A DNA stretch of 14,682 nucleotides from JAABYT01 sp041581935 (GTDB taxonomy: Bacteria; Pseudomonadota; Gammaproteobacteria; HK1): NCBI GenBank assembly GCA_041581935.1, contig JBFICP010000064.1, positions 1-14,682 of the forward strand. Reading direction: 5' to 3'. The translations under genes were made by a program, and so were the position numbers. The notes below the pieces were generated by a model. It was not told where the DNA came from, searched no databases, and worked only from the letters and a program-made list of their open reading frames with translations. Below, in pieces: positions 7,168-14,682 of this stretch (within the stretch, counting starts at the first letter, position 1; each line of letters starts with the position of its first letter).

Positions 7168-8345
7168 CCAAGACGGTCGAGACCATGCGCGGCAACTGGG
7201 GCTTCCCGACGACGATTCGTTTCGGGGTTGGCCGCATCGAAGAGTTGCCGGATGCCTGCCGCGAAGTCGGCATCGAGCGCCCGCTGGTGGTTACCGACAA
7301 GGGACTCGCGCCGCTCGCGATGATTTCCGATGCCGTCGCCATGCTCACCGGCGCGGGACTCGGGGCCGGGCTTTTCTCCGACGTTCAGGGCAACCCCATC
7401 GAAGCCAACGTCAACGAAGGCCTGCAAGCCTACCGCCGGGGCGGGCACGACGGAGTCGTGGCCTTCGGCGGCGGCAGTGCCATGGATGTGGGCAAATGCA
7501 TCGCGCTGATGGTCGGCCAGACCCGACCGATCTGGGACTTCGAGGATCGCGAGGACTGGTATCGGAGGGCCAATGCCGATGGCATCGCGCCGGTCATCGC
7601 CGTGCCGACCACCTCGGGCACGGGATCGGAGGTAGGCCGTGCAGGTGTCATCACCAATCTGGACGATCACACCAAGCGCATCATTTTTCATCCGAAGATG
7701 CTGCCGGCCATCGTCATCGAGGATCCCCAATTGACCACCGGCTTACCGCCACACCTAACGGCAGCGGTGGGCATGGACGCCCTTTCGCACAACATGGAGG
7801 CGTACTGCAGCCCGGTGTTTCACCCTATGGCCGACGGCGTGGCGCTCGAGGGTATGCGCCTCATCAAGACCTGGCTCGCGGCGGCCTGCGCCGACGGCAA
7901 CGATCTCAAGGCCCGCGGAAACATGCAGGTGGCGTCGTCCATGGGGGCGACGGCCTTTCAGAAGGGCCTGGGTGCGATGCACTCCCTCAGTCATCCCTGC
8001 GGATCGTTGCTCGACACCCATCACGGTCTGACCAACGGCGTGGTAATGCCCTATGTGCTCGCTTTCAACGCCGAGGCCATCGAGGAGAAGATGACCGCGC
8101 TGGCGCGCTACCTGGATCTTCCCAACCCGTCGGGCAGGAGCGTGCAGAACTGGGTGCTCGCGCTGCGCGAACAGATCGGCATCCAGCATACCCTCGCCGA
8201 TCTCGGGGTCAGTGAAGATTTGATACCGCGGCTGGCGCGCATGGCCATTGACGATCCGACGGCGCCGACGAATCCGGTCAAGCTTACGGTGGCGAAACTG
8301 GAGTCACTCTATGCGAGAGCCATCAACGGCGAATTGGGTGGGTGA
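7164..8345 (+). CDS. Iron-containing (group III) alcohol dehydrogenase
   Basis: The 393-residue protein belongs to the FucO/EutG-type family, which oxidises primary alcohols or reduces aldehydes with NAD(P). A GGGSAMDVGK nucleotide loop lies at 102-111 and TTSGTGSEV at 149-157. The metal ligands match the family spacing: D205 and H209 in GMDALSH, H273 in AMHSLSHP, and H287 in DTHHGLTN. The frame remains open upstream to 6567, but that stretch is the Arg-rich shadow of the aldehyde dehydrogenase gene. The ATG at 7164, overlapping the ALDH stop as ATGA, gives a normal family length. Placing an alcohol oxidase beside an aldehyde oxidase and a gamma-glutamyl ligase suggests a stepwise alcohol-to-acid path. 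The reverse role, aldehyde detoxification by reduction, is also possible. Confidence 0.93.
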   Translation: MTKTVETMRGNWGFPTTIRFGVGRIEELPDACREVGIERPLVVTDKGLAPLAMISDAVAMLTGAGLGAGLFSDVQGNPIEANVNEGLQAYRRGGHDGVVAFGGGSAMDVGKCIALMVGQTRPIWDFEDREDWYRRANADGIAPVIAVPTTSGTGSEVGRAGVITNLDDHTKRIIFHPKMLPAIVIEDPQLTTGLPPHLTAAVGMDALSHNMEAYCSPVFHPMADGVALEGMRLIKTWLAAACADGNDLKARGNMQVASSMGATAFQKGLGAMHSLSHPCGSLLDTHHGLTNGVVMPYVLAFNAEAIEEKMTALARYLDLPNPSGRSVQNWVLALREQIGIQHTLADLGVSEDLIPRLARMAIDDPTAPTNPVKLTVAKLESLYARAINGELGG

Positions 8346-8409
8346 GCCCGATCGAGCGCAACCGACCCCCTCCTCCCGGACAAATCTCACATTTCGGTCA
8401 ATTTGCACG

Positions 8410-8431
8410 GCGGCGCATCGCTTGGCGCCGC
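8410..8431. terminator. GC-rich hairpin between the dehydrogenase operon and the two-component genes
   Basis: GCGGCGC (8410-8416) pairs perfectly with GCGCCGC (8425-8431) around an eight-base loop. It sits 64 bases after the alcohol dehydrogenase stop and 22 bases before the response regulator ATG. No T-run follows (TTGCCCCATT), so it may be a weak terminator, an attenuating structure or simply a GC-rich palindrome. Confidence 0.35.
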
Positions 8432-8453
8432 TTGCCCCATTAATCTATACACA

Positions 8454-9158
8454 ATGACACGCGCGGCGCTCATCATTGAAGACGATCCTGCGCTCGCCGA
8501 GCTCGTGCGCCTGCATCTGCGCGACGTCGACTGCGCGGCCGATATTGCCGACGACGGCGTCACCGGGCTGGAAATGTTCAAGGAGGGCCACTACGAGCTC
8601 GTGGTTCTCGACATCATGCTGCCGCGCAAGGACGGCCTGTCCGTGTGCCGGGACATTCGACGTCTGCCGGGATACGTACCCATACTCATGCTGACGGCGA
8701 AGTCCACCGAGCTCGATCGGGTCCGGGGCCTGGAGACGGGTGCCGACGACTACCTGACGAAGCCGTTCAGCGTTCGTGAGCTTGTGGCGAGGGTGAAAGC
8801 CCTGTTGCGGCGCGTGGACGCGCTCACACCGGAGACGGCAACCGGTACCGACCACGAGATCATCGAACGCGGCAACATGCGAATCGCCGTCGGCAAGCGT
8901 CAGGTCACCGTCGACGACCAGAACATCACCTTGACCGCAAAGGAATTTGATTTGCTTGCACACTTCGCGCGCAATCCGGGGCAGGTATTCAATCGAGTGC
9001 AACTGCTCGACCAGGTATGGGGTTATAACCACGAAGGCTACGAGCACACGGTGAATTCACATATCAACCGACTGCGCGCGAAGATTGAAACCGATCCGGC
9101 CAAGCCCAAGTATATCCTCACTGTATGGGGCGTCGGATACAAGTTCGCCGAGCTCTAG
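8454..9158 (+). CDS. OmpR/PhoB-family DNA-binding response regulator
   Basis: This 234-residue protein has an N-terminal receiver domain (about 3-120) with acidic pocket E9/D10/D11, phospho-acceptor D53 in VLDIMLP, T81, and K103 in LTKPF. The C-terminal winged-helix domain (about 135-233) contains LTAKEFDLLAHF and ends in the typical VWGVGYKF wing. It should bind promoter DNA when phosphorylated by the kinase encoded 8 bases downstream. The ATG at 8454 starts right at the first receiver strand. An in-frame TTG at 8403 would add 17 residues of non-receiver sequence. No good Shine-Dalgarno precedes 8454 (CCCCATTAATCTATACACA), which is unusual among neighbouring genes. Its targets are unknown; the adjacent amine-type operon or the kinase gene itself are candidates by proximity only. 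Confidence 0.94.
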   Translation: MTRAALIIEDDPALAELVRLHLRDVDCAADIADDGVTGLEMFKEGHYELVVLDIMLPRKDGLSVCRDIRRLPGYVPILMLTAKSTELDRVRGLETGADDYLTKPFSVRELVARVKALLRRVDALTPETATGTDHEIIERGNMRIAVGKRQVTVDDQNITLTAKEFDLLAHFARNPGQVFNRVQLLDQVWGYNHEGYEHTVNSHINRLRAKIETDPAKPKYILTVWGVGYKFAEL

Positions 9159-9161
9159 GAG
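9157..9161 (+). promoter_or_regulatory. Shine-Dalgarno site deciding the histidine kinase start
   Basis: AGGAG begins within the response regulator's TAG stop and is five bases before the ATG at 9167. An earlier in-frame ATG at 9125 lies inside the regulator gene and would give a charged, non-family leader. Confidence 0.75.
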
Positions 9162-9166
9162 CAGCG

Positions 9167-10645
9167 ATGCTGAGAACGCTTTACGCGAAGCTTGCTCTCG
9201 GGCTGGTGGTGCTGATCGCCGCCATGGGGATGGTATACGCACTCGTGAGCCTGTCGGCCACACGGCATTATCTCGCCGAAGTTCAGCAGCAGGTCAACCG
9301 TGATCTGGCACACAATCTGGTCGCCGACCGCGATCTGGTCGCCGAGGGCCGAATCAACGAGCCGGCGTTGAAGTCCATGTTCCACGACTACATGCAGATC
9401 AATCCCAGCATCGAAATTTATCTGCTCGACCTGGATGGAAGAATTCTCTCGTATTCCGCCGACCCAGGGGTGGTCAAGCGCAAGCACGTGTCTCTCGAGC
9501 CCATTCGCGATTTTCTCGACGATTCGGCGAGCTTTCCGCTGCTGGGCGACGATCCGCGCAGTCACGACCGCCGCAAGGTCTTCTCCGTGACGCCGGTTCC
9601 CTCGGAGCAAGCCCCCCAGGGTTATCTTTATGTCGTGCTGCGAGGTGAGATGTACGACTTCGTCGACGAGTTCGCCGAAGGCAGCTACTTCGCGCGTCTG
9701 AGCGCCTGGGCCGTGGCGGCGACTCTGACCTTTGGACTGCTGGCGGGCCTAATCGTCTTCCGTCTGCTGACTCGCCGCTTGCAACGCCTCACCGCCGCCA
9801 TGGACACGTTCAGGTTGAGCGATTTCAGCGAGCCCACACACTACCAGCAAAAAGCCGCCCTCGAGGCACCGGACGAAGTGGATCGTCTCGGCGTCACGTT
9901 CGATCAGATGGCAGGACGTATCGTCGAGCAGATTCAGGAGCTCAAGCAACAGGATGCCATGAGGCGCGATCTGGTCGCTCAGGTCTCTCACGATCTGCGC
10001 ACGCCGCTGGCCGCCCTGCACGGCTATCTCGAAACCCTCAAGCTGAAGGAGGACTCGCTGACACAAGAGCAGCGCGAAACGTATTTCGATATCGTTCTGC
10101 GTCAAAGCGAGCACCTGACTCGCCTCGTAGGGGAGCTGTTCGAGCTCGCGAAGCTCGAGGCGCGGGAAGCATCACCGAACTGTGAACCTTTTTCGCTCCC
10201 GGAACTGGTTCAGGACGTCGTCCAGAAGTTTCAGCTCAAAGCAGGCGAAAACGACGTGACACTGGCCATGGAGCTCGATGCCGACCTGCCGTTGGTATCC
10301 GCGGACATTGCCCTGGTGGAGCGCGTGCTAGACAACCTCATCGACAACGCGCTTACCCATACGCCCGCCGGCGGCAGCGTGCGCGTGCCCGTTCGCCGCG
10401 ACGCGCAGCAGGTGATACTCTGCGTCGCCGACACCGGCAAAGGCATACCGGAGGGCGATTTGCCGCGGATTTTCGAACCTTTCTACCAGGCGGCCGACGA
10501 AACCTCGGGTAACGGCCACGCGGGTCTTGGGCTAGCCATCGCTCGGCGCATCGTCGAGCTGCATGGAAGCGCCCTGGACGTCAGAAGTCGTCCCGGCGAA
10601 GGCACCACATTCGCCTTCGGTCTGCCCATTTGGAGCGCCCCTTGA
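9167..10645 (+). CDS. HAMP-domain sensor histidine kinase
   Basis: The 492-residue membrane kinase is partner to the upstream regulator, with an 8-base gap. The first membrane helix is about 8-30 and the second about 178-200. The roughly 145-residue loop between them should be periplasmic and has a Cache/PAS-like strand pattern (IEIYLLDLDGRILSYS, then GYLYVVLRG). HAMP covers about 200-255. HisKA follows, with phospho-acceptor H275 in VSHDLRTP. The ATPase domain has an N-box around N390 and N394 (DNLIDNALTHTP), a G1 box DTGKGIP at 422-428, and a G2 box GLGLAIAR at 453-460. All residues needed for autophosphorylation are present. The signal is not identifiable from sequence; a small periplasmic ligand is plausible for this type of loop. 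Confidence 0.93.
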   Translation: MLRTLYAKLALGLVVLIAAMGMVYALVSLSATRHYLAEVQQQVNRDLAHNLVADRDLVAEGRINEPALKSMFHDYMQINPSIEIYLLDLDGRILSYSADPGVVKRKHVSLEPIRDFLDDSASFPLLGDDPRSHDRRKVFSVTPVPSEQAPQGYLYVVLRGEMYDFVDEFAEGSYFARLSAWAVAATLTFGLLAGLIVFRLLTRRLQRLTAAMDTFRLSDFSEPTHYQQKAALEAPDEVDRLGVTFDQMAGRIVEQIQELKQQDAMRRDLVAQVSHDLRTPLAALHGYLETLKLKEDSLTQEQRETYFDIVLRQSEHLTRLVGELFELAKLEAREASPNCEPFSLPELVQDVVQKFQLKAGENDVTLAMELDADLPLVSADIALVERVLDNLIDNALTHTPAGGSVRVPVRRDAQQVILCVADTGKGIPEGDLPRIFEPFYQAADETSGNGHAGLGLAIARRIVELHGSALDVRSRPGEGTTFAFGLPIWSAP

Positions 10646-10668
10646 TCGTAACGATTCTCGGGGAGCGA

Positions 10669-10683
10669 GCCCTCGTCGAGGGC
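10669..10683. other. Short palindrome after the histidine kinase gene
   Basis: GCCCTC (10669-10674) and GAGGGC (10678-10683) form a six-pair stem with a three-base loop, in the 76-base gap between the kinase stop and the deformylase-like start. There is no T-tract, so termination is doubtful. Confidence 0.25.
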
Positions 10684-10721
10684 GCCCATGCTCGCCAGCA
10701 AGGGCGGCTCGGCGCTAGAAA

Positions 10722-11288
10722 TTGAAAGCCCCTCCCGCAAAGGTCCTGCTCCTCGGAGACCCGGGACTGCGGGTGAACTGCACTGACGTCGATAATGTTA
10801 GTACCCCCGAGTTCCAATTCAATCGCGACCGACTGCACGCAACTCTCGAAGCGTTTCGAAGCGAGCACGGTTTCGGGCGCGCCATATCGGCACCCCAAAT
10901 TGGCGTCGGACAGCGTTTCATCGCCGTCAATCTGGGCGACGGTCCATTCACCATCATCAATCCCGAAATCACGTGGTGCTCGCCGCAAACTTTCACGATG
11001 TGGGATGATTGCATGAGCTTCCCGTTTCTGCTCGTTCGGGTGCGTCGCCACTCATCCATTTCGGTGCGCTTCCTCGACGACCATGGCGATGTGCGCATCA
11101 TGGAACAGCTCGATCGGGCGACATCCGAGCTGCTGCAGCACGAGATCGATCATCTGAACGGCATTCTGGCGATCGATCACGCATTGGATGCGGACGCGAT
11201 CGTGAGTCGTGAAGCTTTCGAGGAAAGTCCCGACCGGTTCGCCCGGCAGGTGGATTACGTGATCACCCCGACGCTCGCAAAAACGTAG
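10722..11288 (+). CDS. Divergent peptide-deformylase-like metallohydrolase
   Basis: The 188-residue protein has the peptide deformylase plan. A GDPGLR segment sits near the N terminus (12-17). Motif 1 reads GFGRAISAPQ at 50-59, ending in the active-site Gln (Q59). Motif 2 reads DDCMS at 95-99 with metal ligand C97, and motif 3 is HEIDH at 140-144 with H140, E141 and H144. The three catalytic motifs are therefore intact as a metal site, but motif 1 is two residues longer than the usual GxGLAAPQ, and motif 2 departs from EGCLS. The start is a TTG: a TAG lies in frame only two codons upstream, and TTG gives a normal family N terminus. It lacks the usual fmt neighbour of the housekeeping def gene. 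It may be a second, specialised deformylase or a relative with another substrate. A shift from the other-frame ATG at 10688 cannot be excluded. Confidence 0.8.
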   Translation: MKAPPAKVLLLGDPGLRVNCTDVDNVSTPEFQFNRDRLHATLEAFRSEHGFGRAISAPQIGVGQRFIAVNLGDGPFTIINPEITWCSPQTFTMWDDCMSFPFLLVRVRRHSSISVRFLDDHGDVRIMEQLDRATSELLQHEIDHLNGILAIDHALDADAIVSREAFEESPDRFARQVDYVITPTLAKT

Positions 11289-11316
11289 GTTGGGTTGAGC
11301 CCAGCAAAGCCCAACC
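11288..11316. repeat. Intergenic palindrome (copy B of a repeated hairpin); possible bidirectional terminator
   Basis: GGTTGGGTT (11288-11296) pairs with AGCCCAACC (11308-11316), nine pairs including one G-T, around an 11-base loop. It starts inside the deformylase-like stop codon and fills the 34-base gap to the convergent aminotransferase stop. The arms and flanks GGTTGGG.TGAG...GCCC..CCC match the hairpin at 437-477. Confidence 0.65.
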
Positions 11317-11322
11317 CGCGGT

Positions 11323-12696
11323 CTAAACCTTCAACGCTTTTGCAGCATCGTCCAGGCCGCGCTCGAACTTGTCGAACAGCTCGTCAATCTGATTCTCATC
11401 GATGATCAGCGGTGGGCAGGTTGCCACGGCGTCGCCTGGTAATCCGCGCACGATCAGGCCGTGCTCGAAAATTTTCTCCGCAATGACAGCGCCCGCTTTC
11501 ACGTCGCGGGAATACTGCTCTCGACTGTCCTTGTCGGCCACGATTTCCACCGCGCCGATGAGACCGACGCCGCGCGCTTCACCTACGAGTGGATGATCGG
11601 CAAGACCCTGGAGGCGGGTCTGGAATCTCGGGGTCACCCGGCGCACGTGTCCGATGATGTCGCGCTCCTCGTAAATTTTCAGGGTCTCCAACGCGACCGC
11701 GGCCGACACCGGATGTCCGCCGTAGGTATGGCCCGAACCGTAGGCTCCGTGCTTGCGGCTCTGCTCGACAAATGCCTGATAGATGGCGTCGGAAATCATC
11801 ACTGCGGCAATCGGCAGATAGGCCGACGACAATTGCTTCGCGCAGGTGACGATGTCGGGCTTGATGCCGTATGTTTGCGAACCCCACAAATTACCGGTGC
11901 GCCCGAATCCACAAATCACCTCATCGGCAACCATGAGCACGTCATGGCGTGCAAGCACATTCTGGATCTTTTCAAAATAGGTTGCCGGTGGCGTAATCAC
12001 GCCGCCCGCACCCATCACGGGCTCGGCGATGAAGGCAGCTACCGTGTCGGGACCTTCGGATTCGATGAGCTGATCGAGGCTCTCGGCAAGACGCGTCGCG
12101 AATTCCTCCTCGGACTCGCCGTCTTTTGCACATCGGTAATAGCACGGCGTCTCCGTATGCAGAATTCGGTCGATAGGCACGTCGAAGTCGTTCTGCATCA
12201 GTGGTATGGCGGTGAGGCTGCTTCCGGCGATGGTCACACCATGGTAGGCGCGCTTTCGAGAGATGATTTTCTTTTTCTCCGATCGCCCGAGAGCATTGTT
12301 GTAATACCAGATCATCTTGATGGCGGCGTCGACCGCCTCTGAGCCCGAATTCACGAGGAACACCTTGCCCATGTCTCCGGGTGCAATCTTGATGAGCGCC
12401 TCCGAGAGCTCGATAACCGGAATGGTCGAGCGGTGCGCGAATGTATGCGCAAAGGGCAAGGTTCCAAGCTGCTTAACCGCAGCGTCGATGAGGCGCTGCT
12501 CGCTGTAGCCGAGAGCCGTGCACCACAGCCCCGCGAGGCCTTCCAAGTACTGATTACCTTCGTCATCCCAGACGTAAATGCCTTCGCCTCGGGTCAGTAT
12601 CGTCGGCCCGAGCTTCTCGTGCTCCGCGAGATTGGTGTACGGGTGCAGGGTGTAGGCCACGTCTTTCGCGGCGAGGGAGTTCGGGGCGTGTGTCAT
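11323..12696 (-). CDS. Class III PLP-dependent aminotransferase (omega-amine/omega-amino acid type)
   Basis: The 457-residue fold-type I enzyme carries the class III set: GSE at 118-120 for phosphate binding, YHG at 151-153 stacking on the cofactor ring, EPVMGAGG at 225-232, D258 in ADEVICGFGR binding the pyridine nitrogen, and Schiff-base lysine K287 in TCAKQLSSAY. The N-terminal HPYTNL and GLWCTALGY segments are typical of omega-transaminases that use amines, beta-alanine or putrescine with pyruvate as acceptor. The exact donor cannot be read from sequence. The ATG at 12696 has AGGAA five bases upstream (12702-12706). The gene follows the short-chain dehydrogenase after 70 bases on the same strand. 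Within that gap TAGAAT (12730-12735, minus strand) resembles a -10 box, but no convincing -35 accompanies it. It might deaminate amines related to the ligase operon. Confidence 0.93.
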   Translation of the reverse strand: MTHAPNSLAAKDVAYTLHPYTNLAEHEKLGPTILTRGEGIYVWDDEGNQYLEGLAGLWCTALGYSEQRLIDAAVKQLGTLPFAHTFAHRSTIPVIELSEALIKIAPGDMGKVFLVNSGSEAVDAAIKMIWYYNNALGRSEKKKIISRKRAYHGVTIAGSSLTAIPLMQNDFDVPIDRILHTETPCYYRCAKDGESEEEFATRLAESLDQLIESEGPDTVAAFIAEPVMGAGGVITPPATYFEKIQNVLARHDVLMVADEVICGFGRTGNLWGSQTYGIKPDIVTCAKQLSSAYLPIAAVMISDAIYQAFVEQSRKHGAYGSGHTYGGHPVSAAVALETLKIYEERDIIGHVRRVTPRFQTRLQGLADHPLVGEARGVGLIGAVEIVADKDSREQYSRDVKAGAVIAEKIFEHGLIVRGLPGDAVATCPPLIIDENQIDELFDKFERGLDDAAKALKV

Positions 12697-12766
12697 GAGA
12701 GTTCCTGGATTCGGATCGCGGCGGTGTTCATTCTACTGTAGATGTGCCGAGGACCACGCGAAAATT

Positions 12767-13516
12767 TCAAACGTGCTGCCCCCCGTTGATGTGCACTTCG
12801 GTTCCGGTGACGTAGCTTGCCTGCGCCGAGCACAAAAAGTAGATGGTGCTGGCCACTTCCTCGGGCGATCCCAAGCGTCGCAGCGGAATCTCCTTGGCCA
12901 GCTCCTCGGTGCCGGGCGAAAGCATGGCCGTCTCGATCTCGCCCGGGGCGATGGCATTCACGCGCACGCCGAGCGGGCCGAAATCCGCCGCCATTTCGCG
13001 AGTGAGTCCCGCCAGCGCGGCCTTGGAGGTGGCATAGGCACTGCCCGCATAGGGGTGCACGCGACTGCCGGCGATCGACGTGATGTTGATCACCGTGCCC
13101 TGCCCGGCCTTCAACTCCTCCAGCAGGCCGTGCGCGAGTGCAATGGGCGCAAAGAAGTTAACCTGAAAAACGTGCTGCCATACGCCGGCATCCCAGTCCA
13201 GGGTACCGAGTCGCTGCCCGTCGGGATCCTTCGGAGAGATGCCGGCGTTGTTGACGAGCGCGTGCAACGGTGCACCAGAAAGCCGGGCGCGCATCTCGGC
13301 AATGCCGTGTGCCAGGTCGTCCCGGTCGGCGAGATCAATCTGTATATGATCCTCCGGCCCCGCCTCCCAGGGACAGTCTTCCGGGAACGGCTGACGCGAG
13401 CAGGTAATGACCCTCCAGCCTGCGCTGGAAAAGCGCTTGACGGTCGCGTGACCGATGCCGCGGCTGGCGCCGGTGAGAATGAGCGTACGCCTGATCGGTT
13501 GCTGCCCGTGTGCCAT
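12767..13516 (-). CDS. Short-chain dehydrogenase/reductase (classical SDR)
   Basis: This 249-residue Rossmann-fold oxidoreductase has the NAD(P) motif TGASRGIG at 15-22, NNAG at 89-92, and the catalytic triad S147 in NITSIAGS, Y161 and K165 in YATSK. The C terminus (INGGQHV) follows the usual family ending. An Arg at 19 next to the glycine motif is common in NADP-preferring members, though this is only suggestive. The frame is open to 13567, but the ATG at 13516 gives the normal short N terminus before the first strand, while the upstream 17 residues are unlike the family. The ribosome site is weak (CGGA). The substrate is unknown: FabG-like 3-oxoacyl reduction and small alcohol oxidation are both possible. 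The gene is divergent from the threonine aldolase and upstream of the aminotransferase, possibly in one operon. Confidence 0.9.
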   Translation of the reverse strand: MAHGQQPIRRTLILTGASRGIGHATVKRFSSAGWRVITCSRQPFPEDCPWEAGPEDHIQIDLADRDDLAHGIAEMRARLSGAPLHALVNNAGISPKDPDGQRLGTLDWDAGVWQHVFQVNFFAPIALAHGLLEELKAGQGTVINITSIAGSRVHPYAGSAYATSKAALAGLTREMAADFGPLGVRVNAIAPGEIETAMLSPGTEELAKEIPLRRLGSPEEVASTIYFLCSAQASYVTGTEVHINGGQHV

Positions 13517-13630
13517 GTGATCCGTCCGTGCCCGGGGCCCTGAACGTGCCCCCGTGTGACAAAGCATAATCGCTTGCCGGTGCCTCTGCAGGAATGTCGG
13601 CGGGCAGCTGGTAGTATTGAGACACCCGAC

Positions 13631-13635
13631 AGGGG
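13631..13635 (+). promoter_or_regulatory. Shine-Dalgarno site for the threonine aldolase
   Basis: AGGGG lies six bases before the ATG at 13642 and supports that start. The 125-base divergent gap has a TAGTAT (13612-13617) resembling a -10 box but no matching -35, so no promoter is called. Confidence 0.55.
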
Positions 13636-13641
13636 CACACC

Positions 13642-14676
<1,035 letters not shown>

Positions 14677-14682
14677 GCCCCC

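Noticed and set aside
8422..8451. Promoter TTGGCG, 18-base spacer, TATACA before the response regulator
   Set aside because: Transcription would begin near 8458, after the only plausible ATG at 8454, so this pair cannot drive the full gene.

Overview
The window is GC-rich (about 60% by eye) and densely coding, with short gaps, ATGA stop/start overlaps and proteobacterial-type housekeeping and catabolic genes. This suggests a proteobacterium, most likely gamma- or betaproteobacterial. That assignment is inferred from protein character; there is no rRNA or tRNA here to confirm it. No gene-free stretch exceeds 300 bases. I saw no CRISPR array, insertion sequence, phage gene, tRNA or rRNA.

Layout, left to right. 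(1) The 3' end of an unidentified gene runs off the left edge (+, to 421). It converges on a two-gene minus-strand unit, nadE (glutamine-hydrolysing NAD+ synthetase) followed by a nitroreductase-family flavoprotein, joined by a 4-base ATGA overlap. A strong hairpin lies in the convergent gap. (2) Divergent from nadE is a plus-strand run: an AI-2E/PerM-type membrane protein, a glutamine-synthetase-like gamma-glutamyl-amine ligase, an aldehyde dehydrogenase and an iron-type alcohol dehydrogenase. These are packed with gaps of 25 and 3 bases and one 4-base overlap. (3) After a 108-base gap with a hairpin comes an OmpR/PhoB-type response regulator with its HAMP histidine kinase, then a divergent peptide-deformylase-like gene. 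(4) A second copy of the left-hand hairpin sequence separates this from two minus-strand genes, a class III omega-type aminotransferase and a short-chain dehydrogenase. (5) Divergent from these is a low-specificity threonine aldolase, which ends just before the right edge.

The most informative block is the ligase/ALDH/Fe-ADH trio. The ligase is not a housekeeping GlnA, and the two dehydrogenases are those needed to take a primary alcohol to an aldehyde and then an acid. The simplest reading is gamma-glutamyl-protected catabolism of an amino alcohol such as ethanolamine or a longer homologue, or of a related amine or polyamine. The expected gamma-glutamyl hydrolase is not in the window. The nearby aminotransferase could act on the same or related amines, and the threonine aldolase also makes glycine, but functional links between these separate units are only inference.

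Two intergenic hairpins, about 10.8 kb apart, share the same arm and flank sequence. Both sit between convergent genes, so they look like copies of one dispersed palindromic element that may also act in bidirectional termination.
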